Shown here: one piece after another, positions 9,405 to 18,848 of the stretch
Layout of the letters: each line of letters opens with the position of its first letter
Position numbering within the stretch: the stretch's first letter is position 1
From: Tardiphaga sp. P9-11
Lineage (GTDB): Bacteria > Pseudomonadota > Alphaproteobacteria > Rhizobiales > Xanthobacteraceae
Direction: 5' to 3'
DNA: 64,000 bases
Assembly (NCBI RefSeq): GCF_008329525.1
Contig: NZ_NPKQ01000010.1
Coordinates: forward strand, 62,001-126,000
The notes under the pieces: generated by a model
What the model was told of the DNA's origin: nothing
What the model saw: the letters and a program-made list of their open reading frames with translations, nothing else
Databases searched by the model: none
Position numbers and translations under genes: made by a program

Positions 9405-10733
9405 TCAGGCCGATGCCACGGCCGCAGGACGGCCGCTGGCCGCCTTCGCGATGTCTCCGTTTAGCTCGCCGGTATAGTCTTTGAAATCGACTTCCAACGT
9501 ATAGCGCGCGGAATTCAGCCAGGTGCTGATCTTCTTCTGGTGAAAGTCGCGCACCTCCAGCGCCATATCGCCAGGGCTGGGCAGGGCGACTTTGCCTGTC
9601 AGCACGGCTGCGATCCACCGGGCCTGGATTTCGACCAGCGGGATCGTCGGTCCGACGGGCTGCACCAGTCCGGCAAAGAACAGGCCGGGCCGGTTCGGGG
9701 GCGTGATGCGTCGATAGAGATCGACCATGCCGCCATCTTCCGGCACCGAGAATATCTCGGGCGCGAGGAACGGGAAGCTGGTCTTGTAGCCGGTGGCATA
9801 GATCACCGCGTCGAAGCTCTCCTGCGTGCCATCGGCGAAGGCGATGGCGTCTTCCTCCAGCGAGGTGACGTTCGGCTTGATGCTGATCCAGCCATGGCCG
9901 ATATAAGGCAGCAATTCTTGGCTCAACGTCGCATGTTCACGCCAAATGGGATGTTTCGGTTTAGGTATGCCGAAGCGCGTCTGGTCACCGACGGCGAGGT
10001 AGATCAGGCGCGCCATGATCATGCGCGTCAGCAGCGTCGGAAATTTCAGCTTGCGCGCGAAGAAGCCCGACCAGCGGTCGACCGGGATTCCCATCATGTA
10101 TTTCGGCATGATGTAGGCGCCCGTGCGCGTCGATAACGCAACGCTGCTTGCCCGTTTGCAGAGATCGACGGCAATATCGACGGCCGAATTTCCGATGCCG
10201 ACGATCAGTACCTTCTTGTCTTCGAAAGGCTGCGCGGTGCGATACTGGCTGGAATGAATCGCGGTACCGTTGAATGTGCCACGGAAGGTCGGCCAGCGCG
10301 GATCCCAGAGATGACCATTGGCAATGATCACCGTCTTGTATTCACGTGTGCCCTCATGTGTCGCGACACGCCAACCGCCATCGGTCTTTTCGACCGAGGT
10401 CACCTCGCAATTAAAGCGGCTGCGGGCTCGTGCGCCAAACCGGTCGGCATAGGCTTCCAGATATTTCAGTAACTCCTGATGCGACAGGAAGTCGGGCTTG
10501 TCGGCGGAAATCGGAAAATCAGAATAGCCGAGATTGTTACGGCTGGTGTCGATATGCAGGCTGCGATAGGCGCAGGACAGGCCATTGTCATTGCCGTAGC
10601 GCCACATCCCGCCGATGTTCGAGCCCTTCTCATAGATGTCGAAATTGAGCCCCTTGTCATGCAGGGCCTTGGCGACAGCAATGCCGGATGAGCCGGCGCC
10701 AATGATGCAGATGTCGGCCACGGGCTCGGTCAT
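9405..10733 (-). CDS. Flavin-containing monooxygenase family protein
   Basis: This 442-residue protein has an FAD-binding GxGxxG near the N-terminus (ICIIGAGSSGIAVAK). The FMO fingerprint FRGTFNGTAIHSSQY is near the middle, followed by a second Rossmann motif VLIVGIGNSAVDIAVDL for NADPH. Group B monooxygenases with this layout oxygenate nitrogen or sulfur atoms or perform Baeyer-Villiger reactions; the substrate is unknown. The start codon overlaps the stop of the upstream dehydrogenase in an ATGA arrangement (10730-10733), so the two are translationally coupled and may act in one catabolic step. Confidence 0.9.
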   Translation of the reverse strand: MTEPVADICIIGAGSSGIAVAKALHDKGLNFDIYEKGSNIGGMWRYGNDNGLSCAYRSLHIDTSRNNLGYSDFPISADKPDFLSHQELLKYLEAYADRFGARARSRFNCEVTSVEKTDGGWRVATHEGTREYKTVIIANGHLWDPRWPTFRGTFNGTAIHSSQYRTAQPFEDKKVLIVGIGNSAVDIAVDLCKRASSVALSTRTGAYIMPKYMMGIPVDRWSGFFARKLKFPTLLTRMIMARLIYLAVGDQTRFGIPKPKHPIWREHATLSQELLPYIGHGWISIKPNVTSLEEDAIAFADGTQESFDAVIYATGYKTSFPFLAPEIFSVPEDGGMVDLYRRITPPNRPGLFFAGLVQPVGPTIPLVEIQARWIAAVLTGKVALPSPGDMALEVRDFHQKKISTWLNSARYTLEVDFKDYTGELNGDIAKAASGRPAAVASA

Positions 10734-11704
10734 GCAGCAGATTTCTTGGCGAGTTTCTGGCGATACTGGCTCACGATGTCCTCAAAGCTCTTATCGGCGA
10801 CGACGTCAACGGATGGCGCGCGGGTGGAGATGAAGCCTTTCGGCCAGCTATCGACGATCTTCTTCATATCCGGGTCAAGGGCGTAGGTCACATTCGGGGT
10901 GGTGTTGGTGACACGTGCGATCGACTCGATGATGTCTTCCATGCTGATCGTCAGGGCAGGTTGATTGAGCACGCGTTTGCCGCGCAGCTTGACCGGATCG
11001 GCATTGTGAAGCGTGATCAAATTCCGCGCAACGGTCTCCACCGAGACGACCGGCACTTTCGTGTCGGCGCGCAACGGGCAAATCGATGGTTTTCCGGCGA
11101 GGCTATCGCGAACGATGCCGGCGATACGGCCGGACACCGACTGTGTCGGCGGACCGGGGTGGACCAGCACGATCGGCAGGCGGAGGACACGTGCATCGAC
11201 CATCCCGTGATGCGTGGCGTCGGCCAGCATCAATTCAGCGATAGCCTTGTGCGTGCCATAGGAGGTCTGCGGGCGCTGCAGGTGATCGTCATCGACATGA
11301 TCCGGCAACAGTCCGCCGAAGACCGCAATCGAGCTTGGAAAGATCAGCCGTGGCGGAGCATCCTTCGCGCCGACGGCATCGATCAATTCCGTAAGAGCCG
11401 AAACATTCACGGCCAGCGCGCGTGCCGGGTCCTGTTCTGCGGCGCTGGTCAGCACAGCGGCGAGATGAAACACGCTATGGGGCTTCCACGCAGCGACCTG
11501 CTTCAGTGTATCGGGTGCGTTGATGCCGGCTTGCAAGTGCCTCACGCGTGGGTCGGATATTGGCGGCAAATGTGTGTCGAGAAGGAGGAACTCCTCGATT
11601 GTCTCGCTTGTGCCAGCAGCATTGGTGAGCGCGCCTGCTCGAAGCAGCGCAGAAGTGAGCGTTCTGCCAATGAAACCACCGGCGCCTGTGATCAAGACCC
11701 GCAT
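10730..11704 (-). CDS. NAD-dependent epimerase/dehydratase, DenD-like
   Basis: This extended short-chain dehydrogenase has 324 residues. The N-terminal nucleotide-binding motif is VLITGAGGFIGRTL, and the catalytic Ser/Tyr/Lys are in LIFPSSIAVFG and SYGTHK. The pattern, including FHLAAVLTSAAEQDP and the sequence around SVSGRIAGIVRDSL, resembles D-erythronate dehydrogenase (DenD) and related enzymes of four-carbon acid sugar catabolism. I started at the ATG at 11704 rather than an in-frame upstream codon because it begins directly with the Rossmann strand. It is first in an operon with the FMO gene. Confidence 0.85.
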   Translation of the reverse strand: MRVLITGAGGFIGRTLTSALLRAGALTNAAGTSETIEEFLLLDTHLPPISDPRVRHLQAGINAPDTLKQVAAWKPHSVFHLAAVLTSAAEQDPARALAVNVSALTELIDAVGAKDAPPRLIFPSSIAVFGGLLPDHVDDDHLQRPQTSYGTHKAIAELMLADATHHGMVDARVLRLPIVLVHPGPPTQSVSGRIAGIVRDSLAGKPSICPLRADTKVPVVSVETVARNLITLHNADPVKLRGKRVLNQPALTISMEDIIESIARVTNTTPNVTYALDPDMKKIVDSWPKGFISTRAPSVDVVADKSFEDIVSQYRQKLAKKSAA

Positions 11705-11894
11705 GAATTCCGCCCTGCTTGATGCCAACCCATTCCGGCGTTATTCGCCGCGATTGAGGCACCACTATCAGCGCCTTCACCGGCAAGTCGATGCCTGCTG
11801 GCGGAATGGCAGGTCAGCGCAATTGGCGTTGCGGCCCTCGGTCGTAATGGCCAGACTACAGCCATCCGCGTGAAAACCTGCTGACTGACAATCG

Positions 11895-13007
11895 TCAGGC
11901 GGCAGGTGCATCGGACGTCGCCTGCTGCATACGGTGGAAGCGCAGGACCTGTTGCGCCGCGGAGATGCGCAGGCGTTCATAGGTTTCGCGGTCGGTTGCG
12001 CTGTCAGACATTTGCGCTCCAGCGAGTTGCTCGCGCATGTTGATGATGGTCTTGACCGTCTTCCATGCAAAATTCGCGACCTTGCACAGAATGAAAATGC
12101 CCTCGCTGCGGGATTCGACCATCATGGTTTCCGCGACGGAGATAGGCACCTTGGCCAGGCATGCGAGCGCAGCGTTTGCCTCGTCGAACTTGCCCGCTTC
12201 GGCGAATTTCGCCACTTCGTTTTCATCCAACCGGCCGTCTTCAAACAGCGAGCGCACGAGACCATGGGCAAGGATGGTCTGCTGACTGATACTGCCTGGT
12301 GCGGAGCGAGCCCGCCGCGCGACCTGCTGAACCACCAGAGATATGTCGGCGGTGTGGTGGACCTGGGCGGCTTCGAGTTTCGCCCGGACCGAGGCTGATG
12401 CCTTGGCGACGAGCTTCAGATAGTGGTGGCGCGGTATGGAGGGACGCAGGCCAACACACGTCGCAATCGTATCGTTGCCGTCAGCGCGGGAGAGCAGGGT
12501 ATTGTAACCACGCTCTGAAATGTCGGCGCCGCGGTTGTTGACGGTGCTGGTAACGACGGCGTCGTTGCCGCGCTCGACGAGGACATCCGTTAGGGCGCCG
12601 CTCAGGACCCTGCGCGTCGAAATCGCAAGCAGATGGTCCTGGCTCTTGGTGCGTGCATTCTCGATCAGGGTATGGTCGTCCAACTGCTCCGATTGGGAGA
12701 GCACGGGTGCGGCGACCTCGATCAAATCGTCGAATGCGAGGGTCCGGACGACCCGGGGTGGTGCGGCAGGGATGGGTGCCAGTCGCTCGGCCAGAAGGGC
12801 TTTTGCAGACGCCTCCATATGCGTCAGCAGGCAATCGAAGACGTCGTCGAACACTGCGATCTGCGCGTCGGAGTAATCTACGGCGTTATTGACGAACAGA
12901 TCAGTAACGCGGCGCAACGTTTCCACACGCCGTGCGACCGTCCCGTGGGCCAGTGCGGCGTCAAGTTCGTCGAGTAAATTTGCCGATAACGGTGACTTCG
13001 AAGGCAT
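11895..13007 (-). CDS. DUF2336 domain-containing protein
   Basis: The 370-residue, mainly alpha-helical protein matches the alphaproteobacterial DUF2336 family in its N-terminal DLFVNNAVDYSDAQIAVFDDVFDCLL segment and in repeated helical units. The family is widespread in Rhizobiales but has no firmly established biochemical role; links to motility and c-di-GMP signalling have been proposed. Here it lies directly downstream of, and on the same strand as, a diguanylate cyclase (gap of 68 bases), which fits a signalling context. It has no signal peptide or membrane helix and is probably cytoplasmic. Confidence 0.82.
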   Translation of the reverse strand: MPSKSPLSANLLDELDAALAHGTVARRVETLRRVTDLFVNNAVDYSDAQIAVFDDVFDCLLTHMEASAKALLAERLAPIPAAPPRVVRTLAFDDLIEVAAPVLSQSEQLDDHTLIENARTKSQDHLLAISTRRVLSGALTDVLVERGNDAVVTSTVNNRGADISERGYNTLLSRADGNDTIATCVGLRPSIPRHHYLKLVAKASASVRAKLEAAQVHHTADISLVVQQVARRARSAPGSISQQTILAHGLVRSLFEDGRLDENEVAKFAEAGKFDEANAALACLAKVPISVAETMMVESRSEGIFILCKVANFAWKTVKTIINMREQLAGAQMSDSATDRETYERLRISAAQQVLRFHRMQQATSDAPAA

Positions 13008-13075
13008 AAATCAAATCCCGTAGTTCTAATGTGCCCCGCTGCCAATATGCTGCAGTTGAGGATAGTCAAATTCTT

Positions 13076-14233
13076 TCAGGCGCTTGCAATTCGGTTTCGT
13101 CCGCGCTCCTTGGCGGCGTAGAGTGCGCTGTCGGCACGTGCGAGTAAGGTGTCTGGCGTGTCGTTCGGCGTCAACGTCGCAACGCCGCCCGAAATCGTCA
13201 CGGTCAAGCCGTCGGAAAATGCGCTCCAATCCAGTGCTTCGACAATCCCCCGCAAACGGTCGAGCATATGCACGGCCTTGTCATGCGGCGTGTCCGGTAG
13301 CACCAGCAGGAATTCCTCGCCGCCATAGCGGCCGAATTTATCGATGCTGCGGATATTGGCGAAGATGGTGATAGCGAAGGTCCGCAGCACTTCATCGCCG
13401 GTCGGGTGCCCGAAATTGTCATTGATCCGCTTGAACCAGTCGAGATCAATCAGCGCGGCCGTGCAGGGCGTGTTGCTGCGCTGCGCGCGAATGATTTCGT
13501 CGTCGAGCAGCCGCATGATGCAGCGGCGATTGAACGATCCCGTCAGTTCGTCGAGCTCTGCGAGTTCTTCGATGCGCTTGTAGGCGGCCTCGAGTTCAAC
13601 GCGACGCCGAAACAGCGCGTCGCGTAGCGAGCTGGAGAAAATGCCAATGAACATACTGCGGGCGATGGTCATCGAGAATGTCAGCAGGGTGCCGAAGCGC
13701 TCGAGGGAGTTGCCGGAGGGTAGCGTCAGGGGCAGATCGACGAAGAAATACAGCAGTGCGAGGCCGCCGGTCATAATGGTCCAGGCGCCGACACCTTCAC
13801 GGGGCGAGGTACGCAGGGCGATGACATTGGCCACGAGAAAGAGCGCGCAGAGAAAAACGACGGCGACATTGGGCGCTGTGTAGATGAAGGCGAGCAGAAG
13901 TGCGTAAGTGACAGCCGTGTAGGGTGCTGCGAAGAAGTGATCGCGCCAAGCATCCGTCAGGCCGCTTTCGGAGATCGCGAGGAAGATCAGGACAGAGGCA
14001 AAAGCGCAGCCCGCATAGGCCGCGACGATCATGCCATCGATAGTGCCTGCTGCAAGGAAGACGAAAAGCAACACGACGTTGACGACATGACTGGCAGCCG
14101 CCAATGCGAGCATTTGCCGTCGCCGCATCAGGCGACGTGCCAGCATATCAGACCGCAACTCTCCATCGACGGCTTCGAAGTCGCCGTTTACTGGATTCGG
14201 GACTGATGAAACGGCTGCAGTCATTGAGCCCAT
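13076..14233 (-). CDS. Membrane diguanylate cyclase (GGDEF domain)
   Basis: The 385-residue protein has six predicted membrane helices in the first 210 residues (a MASE-like sensor). A short coiled segment, AAYKRIEELAELDELTGSFNRR, leads into a full GGDEF domain. The active-site loop reads YGGEEFLLVLP (A-site GGEEF), and DLDWFKRINDNFGH is intact, so it should make c-di-GMP. No RxxD-type inhibitory site is obvious upstream of GGEEF. Starts at 14233 and 14224 are both possible; neither has a strong ribosome site. It probably forms an operon with the downstream DUF2336 gene. Confidence 0.9.
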   Translation of the reverse strand: MGSMTAAVSSVPNPVNGDFEAVDGELRSDMLARRLMRRRQMLALAAASHVVNVVLLFVFLAAGTIDGMIVAAYAGCAFASVLIFLAISESGLTDAWRDHFFAAPYTAVTYALLLAFIYTAPNVAVVFLCALFLVANVIALRTSPREGVGAWTIMTGGLALLYFFVDLPLTLPSGNSLERFGTLLTFSMTIARSMFIGIFSSSLRDALFRRRVELEAAYKRIEELAELDELTGSFNRRCIMRLLDDEIIRAQRSNTPCTAALIDLDWFKRINDNFGHPTGDEVLRTFAITIFANIRSIDKFGRYGGEEFLLVLPDTPHDKAVHMLDRLRGIVEALDWSAFSDGLTVTISGGVATLTPNDTPDTLLARADSALYAAKERGRNRIASA

Positions 14234-14781
14234 CGTTGGGTTTTCACTGACGGAACTCTAGTACTCAAAGCCTTTAGGTTTGGTATCTATTGCCGTGAGC
14301 CAAGACGGCCAATTGGCTGCTAATTCACTGTTTTCGGCGACAAAATGTTGACATATCGAGTGCTACGGGAGCGCCATAGGATAGCGGGCATAGCTTTGTT
14401 ATTTAAGTAAAGATGGCCGGGCCGCTGAGGGGCCCGGGCAAGTTGCGTTGATGTGGCGGACAAGCCGCCGGGACAAGGTACAGTCTTCATTTACGAGGAT
14501 TTCGGGATATGGCTGCAAAATGCCGGTTCCGTCGCCTCAAGGCTGTTCCGGAAGCTACGACTTGGTAAGGTTGCCGTGTGAATCGCTGGCGTTCGGTTCG
14601 GAAATGCCCCAGCATTATGCTACCTGTTGTTACCCAATCCGCCCCCAGAAAAGGGCGGGCGAAAGGCCGTTCGGTGCGGTTAAGCAGCCGCGACCGGTAT
14701 ATTCCTGCCCATTCGAGAAGATTTTATCTTGTCAATCGAACCTCTTACGACCTCATTCAGACCAACCTTGCGAGACGGGCA
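14234..14781. promoter_or_regulatory. Long divergent leader upstream of the second ECF sigma gene
   Basis: About 550 bases without a convincing gene separate the diguanylate cyclase and the ECF sigma gene. The region holds a TTGACA element at 14348-14353 without a well-spaced -10, several GC-rich inverted repeats around 14420-14475 and 14640-14660, and a short frame from TTG 14729. That frame encodes 18 residues and its stop overlaps the sigma GTG start (14782-14785). A structured leader or leader peptide is possible but unproven. Confidence 0.4.
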
Positions 14782-15351
14782 GTGAGTGCAACACAGGCGG
14801 TATCGGATGAGGTTCTGATCGCCCGGATTGCGCAAGGCGACCGTCTTGCCATGCAGGTGCTTTACGGCAGGCACCATGTGCGGGTGTTCCGCTTCGGTCT
14901 TCGGCTGGTACGGAACGAACAGATTGCTGAGGATCTTATCAGCGAAGTGTTCCTGGATGTGTGGCGGCAGGCAGGCAAATTCGAAGGCCGTTCCGCGGTC
15001 TCGACCTGGCTCCTGGCGATTACGAGGTTCAAGGCGCTGTCCGCGCTGCGCAAGCGCAAGGACGCCGAACTGGACGACGAGACGGCCAACGCGATCGAGG
15101 ATACGTCCGATAATCCCGAAGTGTCGGTTCAGAAAAAGGATACCAGTGACGCGTTGCGGAAATGCCTGACATCTCTTTCGCCCGAGCATCGGGAAATCGT
15201 CGATCTCGTCTACTACCACGAGAAGTCCGTGGAAGAGGTGGCCGAGATCGTCGGAATTCCCGAGAACACCGTCAAGACGCGCCTGTTTTATGCGCGCAAG
15301 AAATTAGCCGATCTGCTCAAGGCAGCCGGCATTGAACGAGGCTGGCCATGA
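14782..15351 (+). CDS. ECF-type RNA polymerase sigma factor
   Basis: This is a sigma factor of 189 residues with region 2 (NEQIAEDLISEVFLDVWRQ, then STWLLAITRFKALSALRKRK) and region 4 (LSPEHREIVDLVYYHEKS, then VGIPENTVKTRLFYARKKL). The frame is open much further upstream (to 14578), but the extension is arginine-rich and unlike the family. GTG 14782 gives the usual length and starts just before the first conserved helix (DEVLIARIAQGD). The stop overlaps the anti-sigma start in ATGA, which implies translational coupling. The third gene downstream is a secreted protease, making a three-gene signalling module. Confidence 0.9.
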   Translation: MSATQAVSDEVLIARIAQGDRLAMQVLYGRHHVRVFRFGLRLVRNEQIAEDLISEVFLDVWRQAGKFEGRSAVSTWLLAITRFKALSALRKRKDAELDDETANAIEDTSDNPEVSVQKKDTSDALRKCLTSLSPEHREIVDLVYYHEKSVEEVAEIVGIPENTVKTRLFYARKKLADLLKAAGIERGWP

Positions 15352-16082
15352 TGGCGATGAGCAACAAAGTGCCGACCCAGGAGCCAGGCGAGATCGAGGC
15401 ATTGCTGCCTTGGCACGCCGCGGGCACGCTCAACGCGCGTGATGCTCGCCGCGTCGATGATGCACTGGCCAAGGATCCGGAACTGGCGAAGCAATATGCC
15501 GTGATCCAGGAAGAATATGCGGAGACCATTGGCCTCAATGAGAGCCTCGGTGCGCCGTCCTCACGGGCAATGCAGAAGCTGTTTGCTGCGATTGACGCCG
15601 AGCCGGTGCGCAGCGGATCGACATCGGTCGGTCTGTCGGCGCGGATTTCCGGATTTTTCGCATCGTTGTCGCCGCGGACGCTGGCGGCTTCGGCCGCTGT
15701 CGGCGCGCTCGCCATCATGCTGCAGGCCGGTGTGATTGGCACCGTGCTGATGCAGCGCGATACACGCACATTCCAGACCGCGTCCTATGAAGCCGCGCCG
15801 TCGCCAGCGAGTGCACCGACCACTGTCACCCGGTCGCTCGCGCCGGCACCGGCCTCGGTAGAAGCCCCGACGCGCCTGTTTGTCCGTTTCGCGCCGACTG
15901 CGCGGGTGTCTGACATCACAGCGCTGCTCGACGGCTATCAGGGCACGATTGTCGATAGCGGCAAGGACGGGCTGTTCCGGCTGCAGTTCGGCAATCGGGT
16001 GATGACCAAGGACCAGATCGCCGGGCTGATCCGCCGGCTGGAGAACGAGAAGATCGTCAGCATGGCGGTTCAGGCGCAATAG
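15348..16082 (+). CDS. Single-pass membrane anti-sigma factor with subtilase-propeptide-like periplasmic domain
   Basis: The 244-residue protein starts with an anti-sigma-like cytoplasmic region (IEALLPWHAAGTLNARDARRV, lacking the zinc-binding His/Cys set). One membrane helix lies near residues 105-128, followed by a Pro/Ala linker. A C-terminal module of about 70 residues runs from RLFVRFAPTARVSDITALL to the end. This alpha/beta module resembles the inhibitor-I9/propeptide modules of subtilases in pattern. The start overlaps the sigma gene stop. The inferred role is to hold the ECF sigma factor at the inner membrane and release it on a periplasmic signal. Confidence 0.85.
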   Translation: MMAMSNKVPTQEPGEIEALLPWHAAGTLNARDARRVDDALAKDPELAKQYAVIQEEYAETIGLNESLGAPSSRAMQKLFAAIDAEPVRSGSTSVGLSARISGFFASLSPRTLAASAAVGALAIMLQAGVIGTVLMQRDTRTFQTASYEAAPSPASAPTTVTRSLAPAPASVEAPTRLFVRFAPTARVSDITALLDGYQGTIVDSGKDGLFRLQFGNRVMTKDQIAGLIRRLENEKIVSMAVQAQ

Positions 16083-16129
16083 GCGCCGTCGGTTGATCCG
16101 ATCCGCATTGTGCGTGCGAGGCCTGTTCC

Positions 16130-17914
16130 ATGAGACATGATCGTGGTGCCTCCAGACCAATGATGAAATGCACGGCTGCTGTGCTTTCGCTCGCTGTCGC
16201 ATGGCCGTTTAGCCTTTCGGTCGCCGGCGCGCAAAGTATGATGCGCTCGCCGAGCCTCAATATCGGTTCGCGCGTTCCCACGATCTCTCCCAACACAACG
16301 CCGCGCATCAATCCGAACATCGCTGCCGGGGCAGGCCGCATCGCCGGTCGTGGCCCGAATATCGCGAGCCGTGGACCCATTGCTGGTCGCGTCGGTATCA
16401 CCAGCGTCGGTCCGCGCGGTGCGGCGATCGGGACGACAGCCAGCCGGACACCGCCGATATCCTCGCGGCCAGGGCGTACGCCACCGTCGAAGATCGTGGG
16501 CGTGCTGCCAACCATTCCCTATGTGCGTTATTCGCCCAACACCTATCCGAGCTGCGCCTATGCCAATCGCGCGGCATCCGGCGAGTGCAACGAGAAGCCA
16601 TTTGTTGCAGATCTGGGCGGCGGCGGCCCGACGCCGCGCAGCCAGAATGCCGGTGGTGGACCGCGCAGCAATGGCCCACAAGCGGCCCTGAACACGCGTT
16701 ACGTCCCCCGGCAGATCGTTGCCGAACTAGATGGCACGCTGACGCCGGACCAGACAGCTGCGCTGGCGCGCCGTCTGCGTTTGGAGCGTCTGTCGTCGCA
16801 GGATTTTCCGCTGATCGGCGCCAATATCAGCCTGTTCCGCATCACCGACAATCGCTCGGTCGAGACCGTCGAGTCCCAGATGCGCGCCGAGGCTGATGTG
16901 CGCGCTGTGCAACCCAATTTCCGCTATGTGCTGCAGGACCAGGTGACGATGCCCCCATTGGGCGAGGGCGATCCCGCGCAATATGCGCTGGCGAAGCTTC
17001 GCCTGCCTGAGGCGCACAAGCTGTCGGCCGGTGCCAATGTCACAGTCGCTGTAATCGACTCCGGCATCGACGTTGCGCATCCCGAACTCGCTGACGCCAT
17101 CGTGGGTTCGTTCGATGCGCTTGGTAGCAAGGAAGGGGCGCATGTGCACGGCACCGGCATTGCGGGGGCGATCGTATCGCATGCGCGGCTGATGGGCAGT
17201 GCGCCGCGTGCGCGCATTCTTGCCATTCGTGCCTTTGGCGTGTCGCAGGGCGGTGCCGAGAGTTCGTCTTTCATCATCCTCAAGGGCATCAACCACGCGG
17301 CATTGAATGGCGCCCAGGTCATCAATATGAGTTTTGCCGGCCCGCAGGATCCGCTGATCGAGCGCGGTATCGCAGCGTCCGCAAGCAAGGGCATTGTGAT
17401 GGTCGCCGCATCAGGCAATGCCGGGCCGAAATCACCGCCGCTTTATCCGGCGGCCAGCCCGAGCGTGATCGCCGTCAGCGCCACCGATGCCTATGACCGA
17501 CTGTTCGCTGCGTCGAATCGCGGCAGCCATATCGCGGTGGCTGCGCCCGGCGTTGATATTTTCCTGCCCGCACCGGACAACAAATATCAGATGACGTCCG
17601 GCACCTCGTTCTCCGCGGCTTATATCAGTGGGCTCGCCGCATTGATGATCGAGCGCAATCCGCAACTGCGGCCAGACGACATCCGCAGCATCCTGATGAC
17701 GACAGCGCGTGATCTTGGCGTGCCCGGCCGTGACGACCTGTTCGGCGCCGGAGCGGCGGATGCCTATAGCGCGGTGTCGGCAGTGCAGGGAACCCAGCAA
17801 CCGGTGGCTACGGCGCCGGCGCCAGTCACGCCGGTTGTCGTCACCGCGCCGGCGTCGACAACGCGTGCAATCGAAGCATCATCGCCGTCGATGGCGTCAG
17901 ACGTCCAAAAATAA
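16130..17914 (+). CDS. Secreted S8 (subtilisin-like) serine peptidase
   Basis: This 594-residue protein has a signal peptide (cleavage near VAGAQS) and a Pro/Arg-rich N-terminal region to about residue 180. A propeptide-like module (YVPRQIVAELDGTLTPD to RAVQPNFRYVLQDQ) follows, then the catalytic domain. The triad is Asp310 in VAVIDSGID, His340 in HGTG and Ser493 in SGTSFSAA, all present. A Pro/Ala/Thr-rich tail ends the protein. ATG 16130 has GAGG upstream; ATG 16160 is an alternative. It follows the sigma/anti-sigma pair by 47 bases and is probably in their operon or regulon. It acts in the periplasm or outside the cell. Confidence 0.9.
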   Translation: MRHDRGASRPMMKCTAAVLSLAVAWPFSLSVAGAQSMMRSPSLNIGSRVPTISPNTTPRINPNIAAGAGRIAGRGPNIASRGPIAGRVGITSVGPRGAAIGTTASRTPPISSRPGRTPPSKIVGVLPTIPYVRYSPNTYPSCAYANRAASGECNEKPFVADLGGGGPTPRSQNAGGGPRSNGPQAALNTRYVPRQIVAELDGTLTPDQTAALARRLRLERLSSQDFPLIGANISLFRITDNRSVETVESQMRAEADVRAVQPNFRYVLQDQVTMPPLGEGDPAQYALAKLRLPEAHKLSAGANVTVAVIDSGIDVAHPELADAIVGSFDALGSKEGAHVHGTGIAGAIVSHARLMGSAPRARILAIRAFGVSQGGAESSSFIILKGINHAALNGAQVINMSFAGPQDPLIERGIAASASKGIVMVAASGNAGPKSPPLYPAASPSVIAVSATDAYDRLFAASNRGSHIAVAAPGVDIFLPAPDNKYQMTSGTSFSAAYISGLAALMIERNPQLRPDDIRSILMTTARDLGVPGRDDLFGAGAADAYSAVSAVQGTQQPVATAPAPVTPVVVTAPASTTRAIEASSPSMASDVQK

Positions 17915-18033
17915 TCTGCCGATCGTTGAACGTTTGGCCGGGTGTGCCGGACATATGGATGTGGGAGCGGCATTCCCTCCCCAACGAGGCTTATCCGGCG
18001 CGTGCGCCCAAACATTAGCGCCCGGTATAGCTT

Positions 18034-18072
18034 GACCCGTCCGGTTGTCCCCCCGGGCGGGTCTTTCGTTTT
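18034..18072 (+). terminator. Rho-independent terminator after the S8 peptidase gene
   Basis: An 11-base GC-rich inverted repeat starting GACCCGTCCGG, with a loop of about 7 bases and one G-T pair, is followed directly by a T-rich run (tttcgttttt). It lies about 120 bases after the peptidase stop and should end the sigma/anti-sigma/peptidase transcript. Confidence 0.75.
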
Positions 18073-18320
18073 TGTTAACCAAAAATTTTAACCTTCAGGT
18101 CATAGATGGCCGGCGCTTGGCTGATCGCGAGCAAGCCTCAAGCAAGGCTTGACTGCGATACGCCAGGTTTGGCGGGGTTTTCTGAGGTATTCCCAACGCA
18201 GTTGTCCAATTTTGACCACATTGCGCTGGACCCGGAGAACTTTTCCACAGAAACTCTCCAAGTATTGGTGAGTGATTCCTTTGTTGCTTTGCGTCCGTTT
18301 TTCCTCTCGCGGACATTTCC

Positions 18321-18824
18321 ATGTCACTTCACCCGACTTTTCCTTACCCGAATGCCGGCATCGGTCGGCCATTAGCCCAGCGCTGGTGTGCTCTCGCCGA
18401 GACGCGGCTGAACTATCTGACAGAACTGTTCGAGAGCGGGCGGTGGCGCCGTTTTCATAGCGAGGCAGAGTTCCTCGACAACATACAGGAAGCCAGGGAC
18501 GCCGTGGAGCGGTGGCGGCTGATGGCTGATGGCGAGGCGGCTGTCGCAAGGCGTGCGCTATCTCCGGAAGGTGTGATCTACCGTGCGCCGCCTGCGCCTG
18601 AGCCGCGGCCTGCTGCCATCGCTGCGCCTGTAGTCGCGCCATTGCAGCCCGACGTCGCACCGATGGTTGAAGCGGCTTCGCCCGTCCTGATCCCGATCGA
18701 AACCCTGTTGCGGCAGGCTCCGCCACGCGAGGCGACGGTGACGCCGGCAGATCTGGATTGGCAGAAAGCGCTGGATCCTCTCGTCATAAGCGCGCGCTAT
18801 CCGATGCTGCGGACGTCCCTGTAG
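18321..18824 (+). CDS. TIGR03809-like conserved hypothetical protein
   Basis: The 167-residue protein has a conserved N-terminal 80 residues (PLAQRWCALAETRLNYLTELFESGRWRRFHSE) and a Pro/Ala-rich variable tail. From memory this matches the TIGR03809 family, found in the Bradyrhizobium/Rhodopseudomonas group next to TIGR03808 proteins. A TIGR03808-like gene is indeed the next gene, convergent with this one. It has no signal peptide and no known function. The family assignment was not checked by search. Confidence 0.75.
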   Translation: MSLHPTFPYPNAGIGRPLAQRWCALAETRLNYLTELFESGRWRRFHSEAEFLDNIQEARDAVERWRLMADGEAAVARRALSPEGVIYRAPPAPEPRPAAIAAPVVAPLQPDVAPMVEAASPVLIPIETLLRQAPPREATVTPADLDWQKALDPLVISARYPMLRTSL

Positions 18825-18848
18825 GCAAGACGTCTCGCTTGTTATTTT

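Noticed and set aside
14410-14475. GC-rich hairpins upstream of the ECF sigma gene as a riboswitch
   Set aside because: Checked by eye against cobalamin, TPP and RNase P-type motifs; none of the conserved cores is present.
14578-14781. N-terminal extension of the second ECF sigma factor
   Set aside because: The 68 extra residues are Arg/Ser-rich and unlike the family; GTG 14782 gives normal length.
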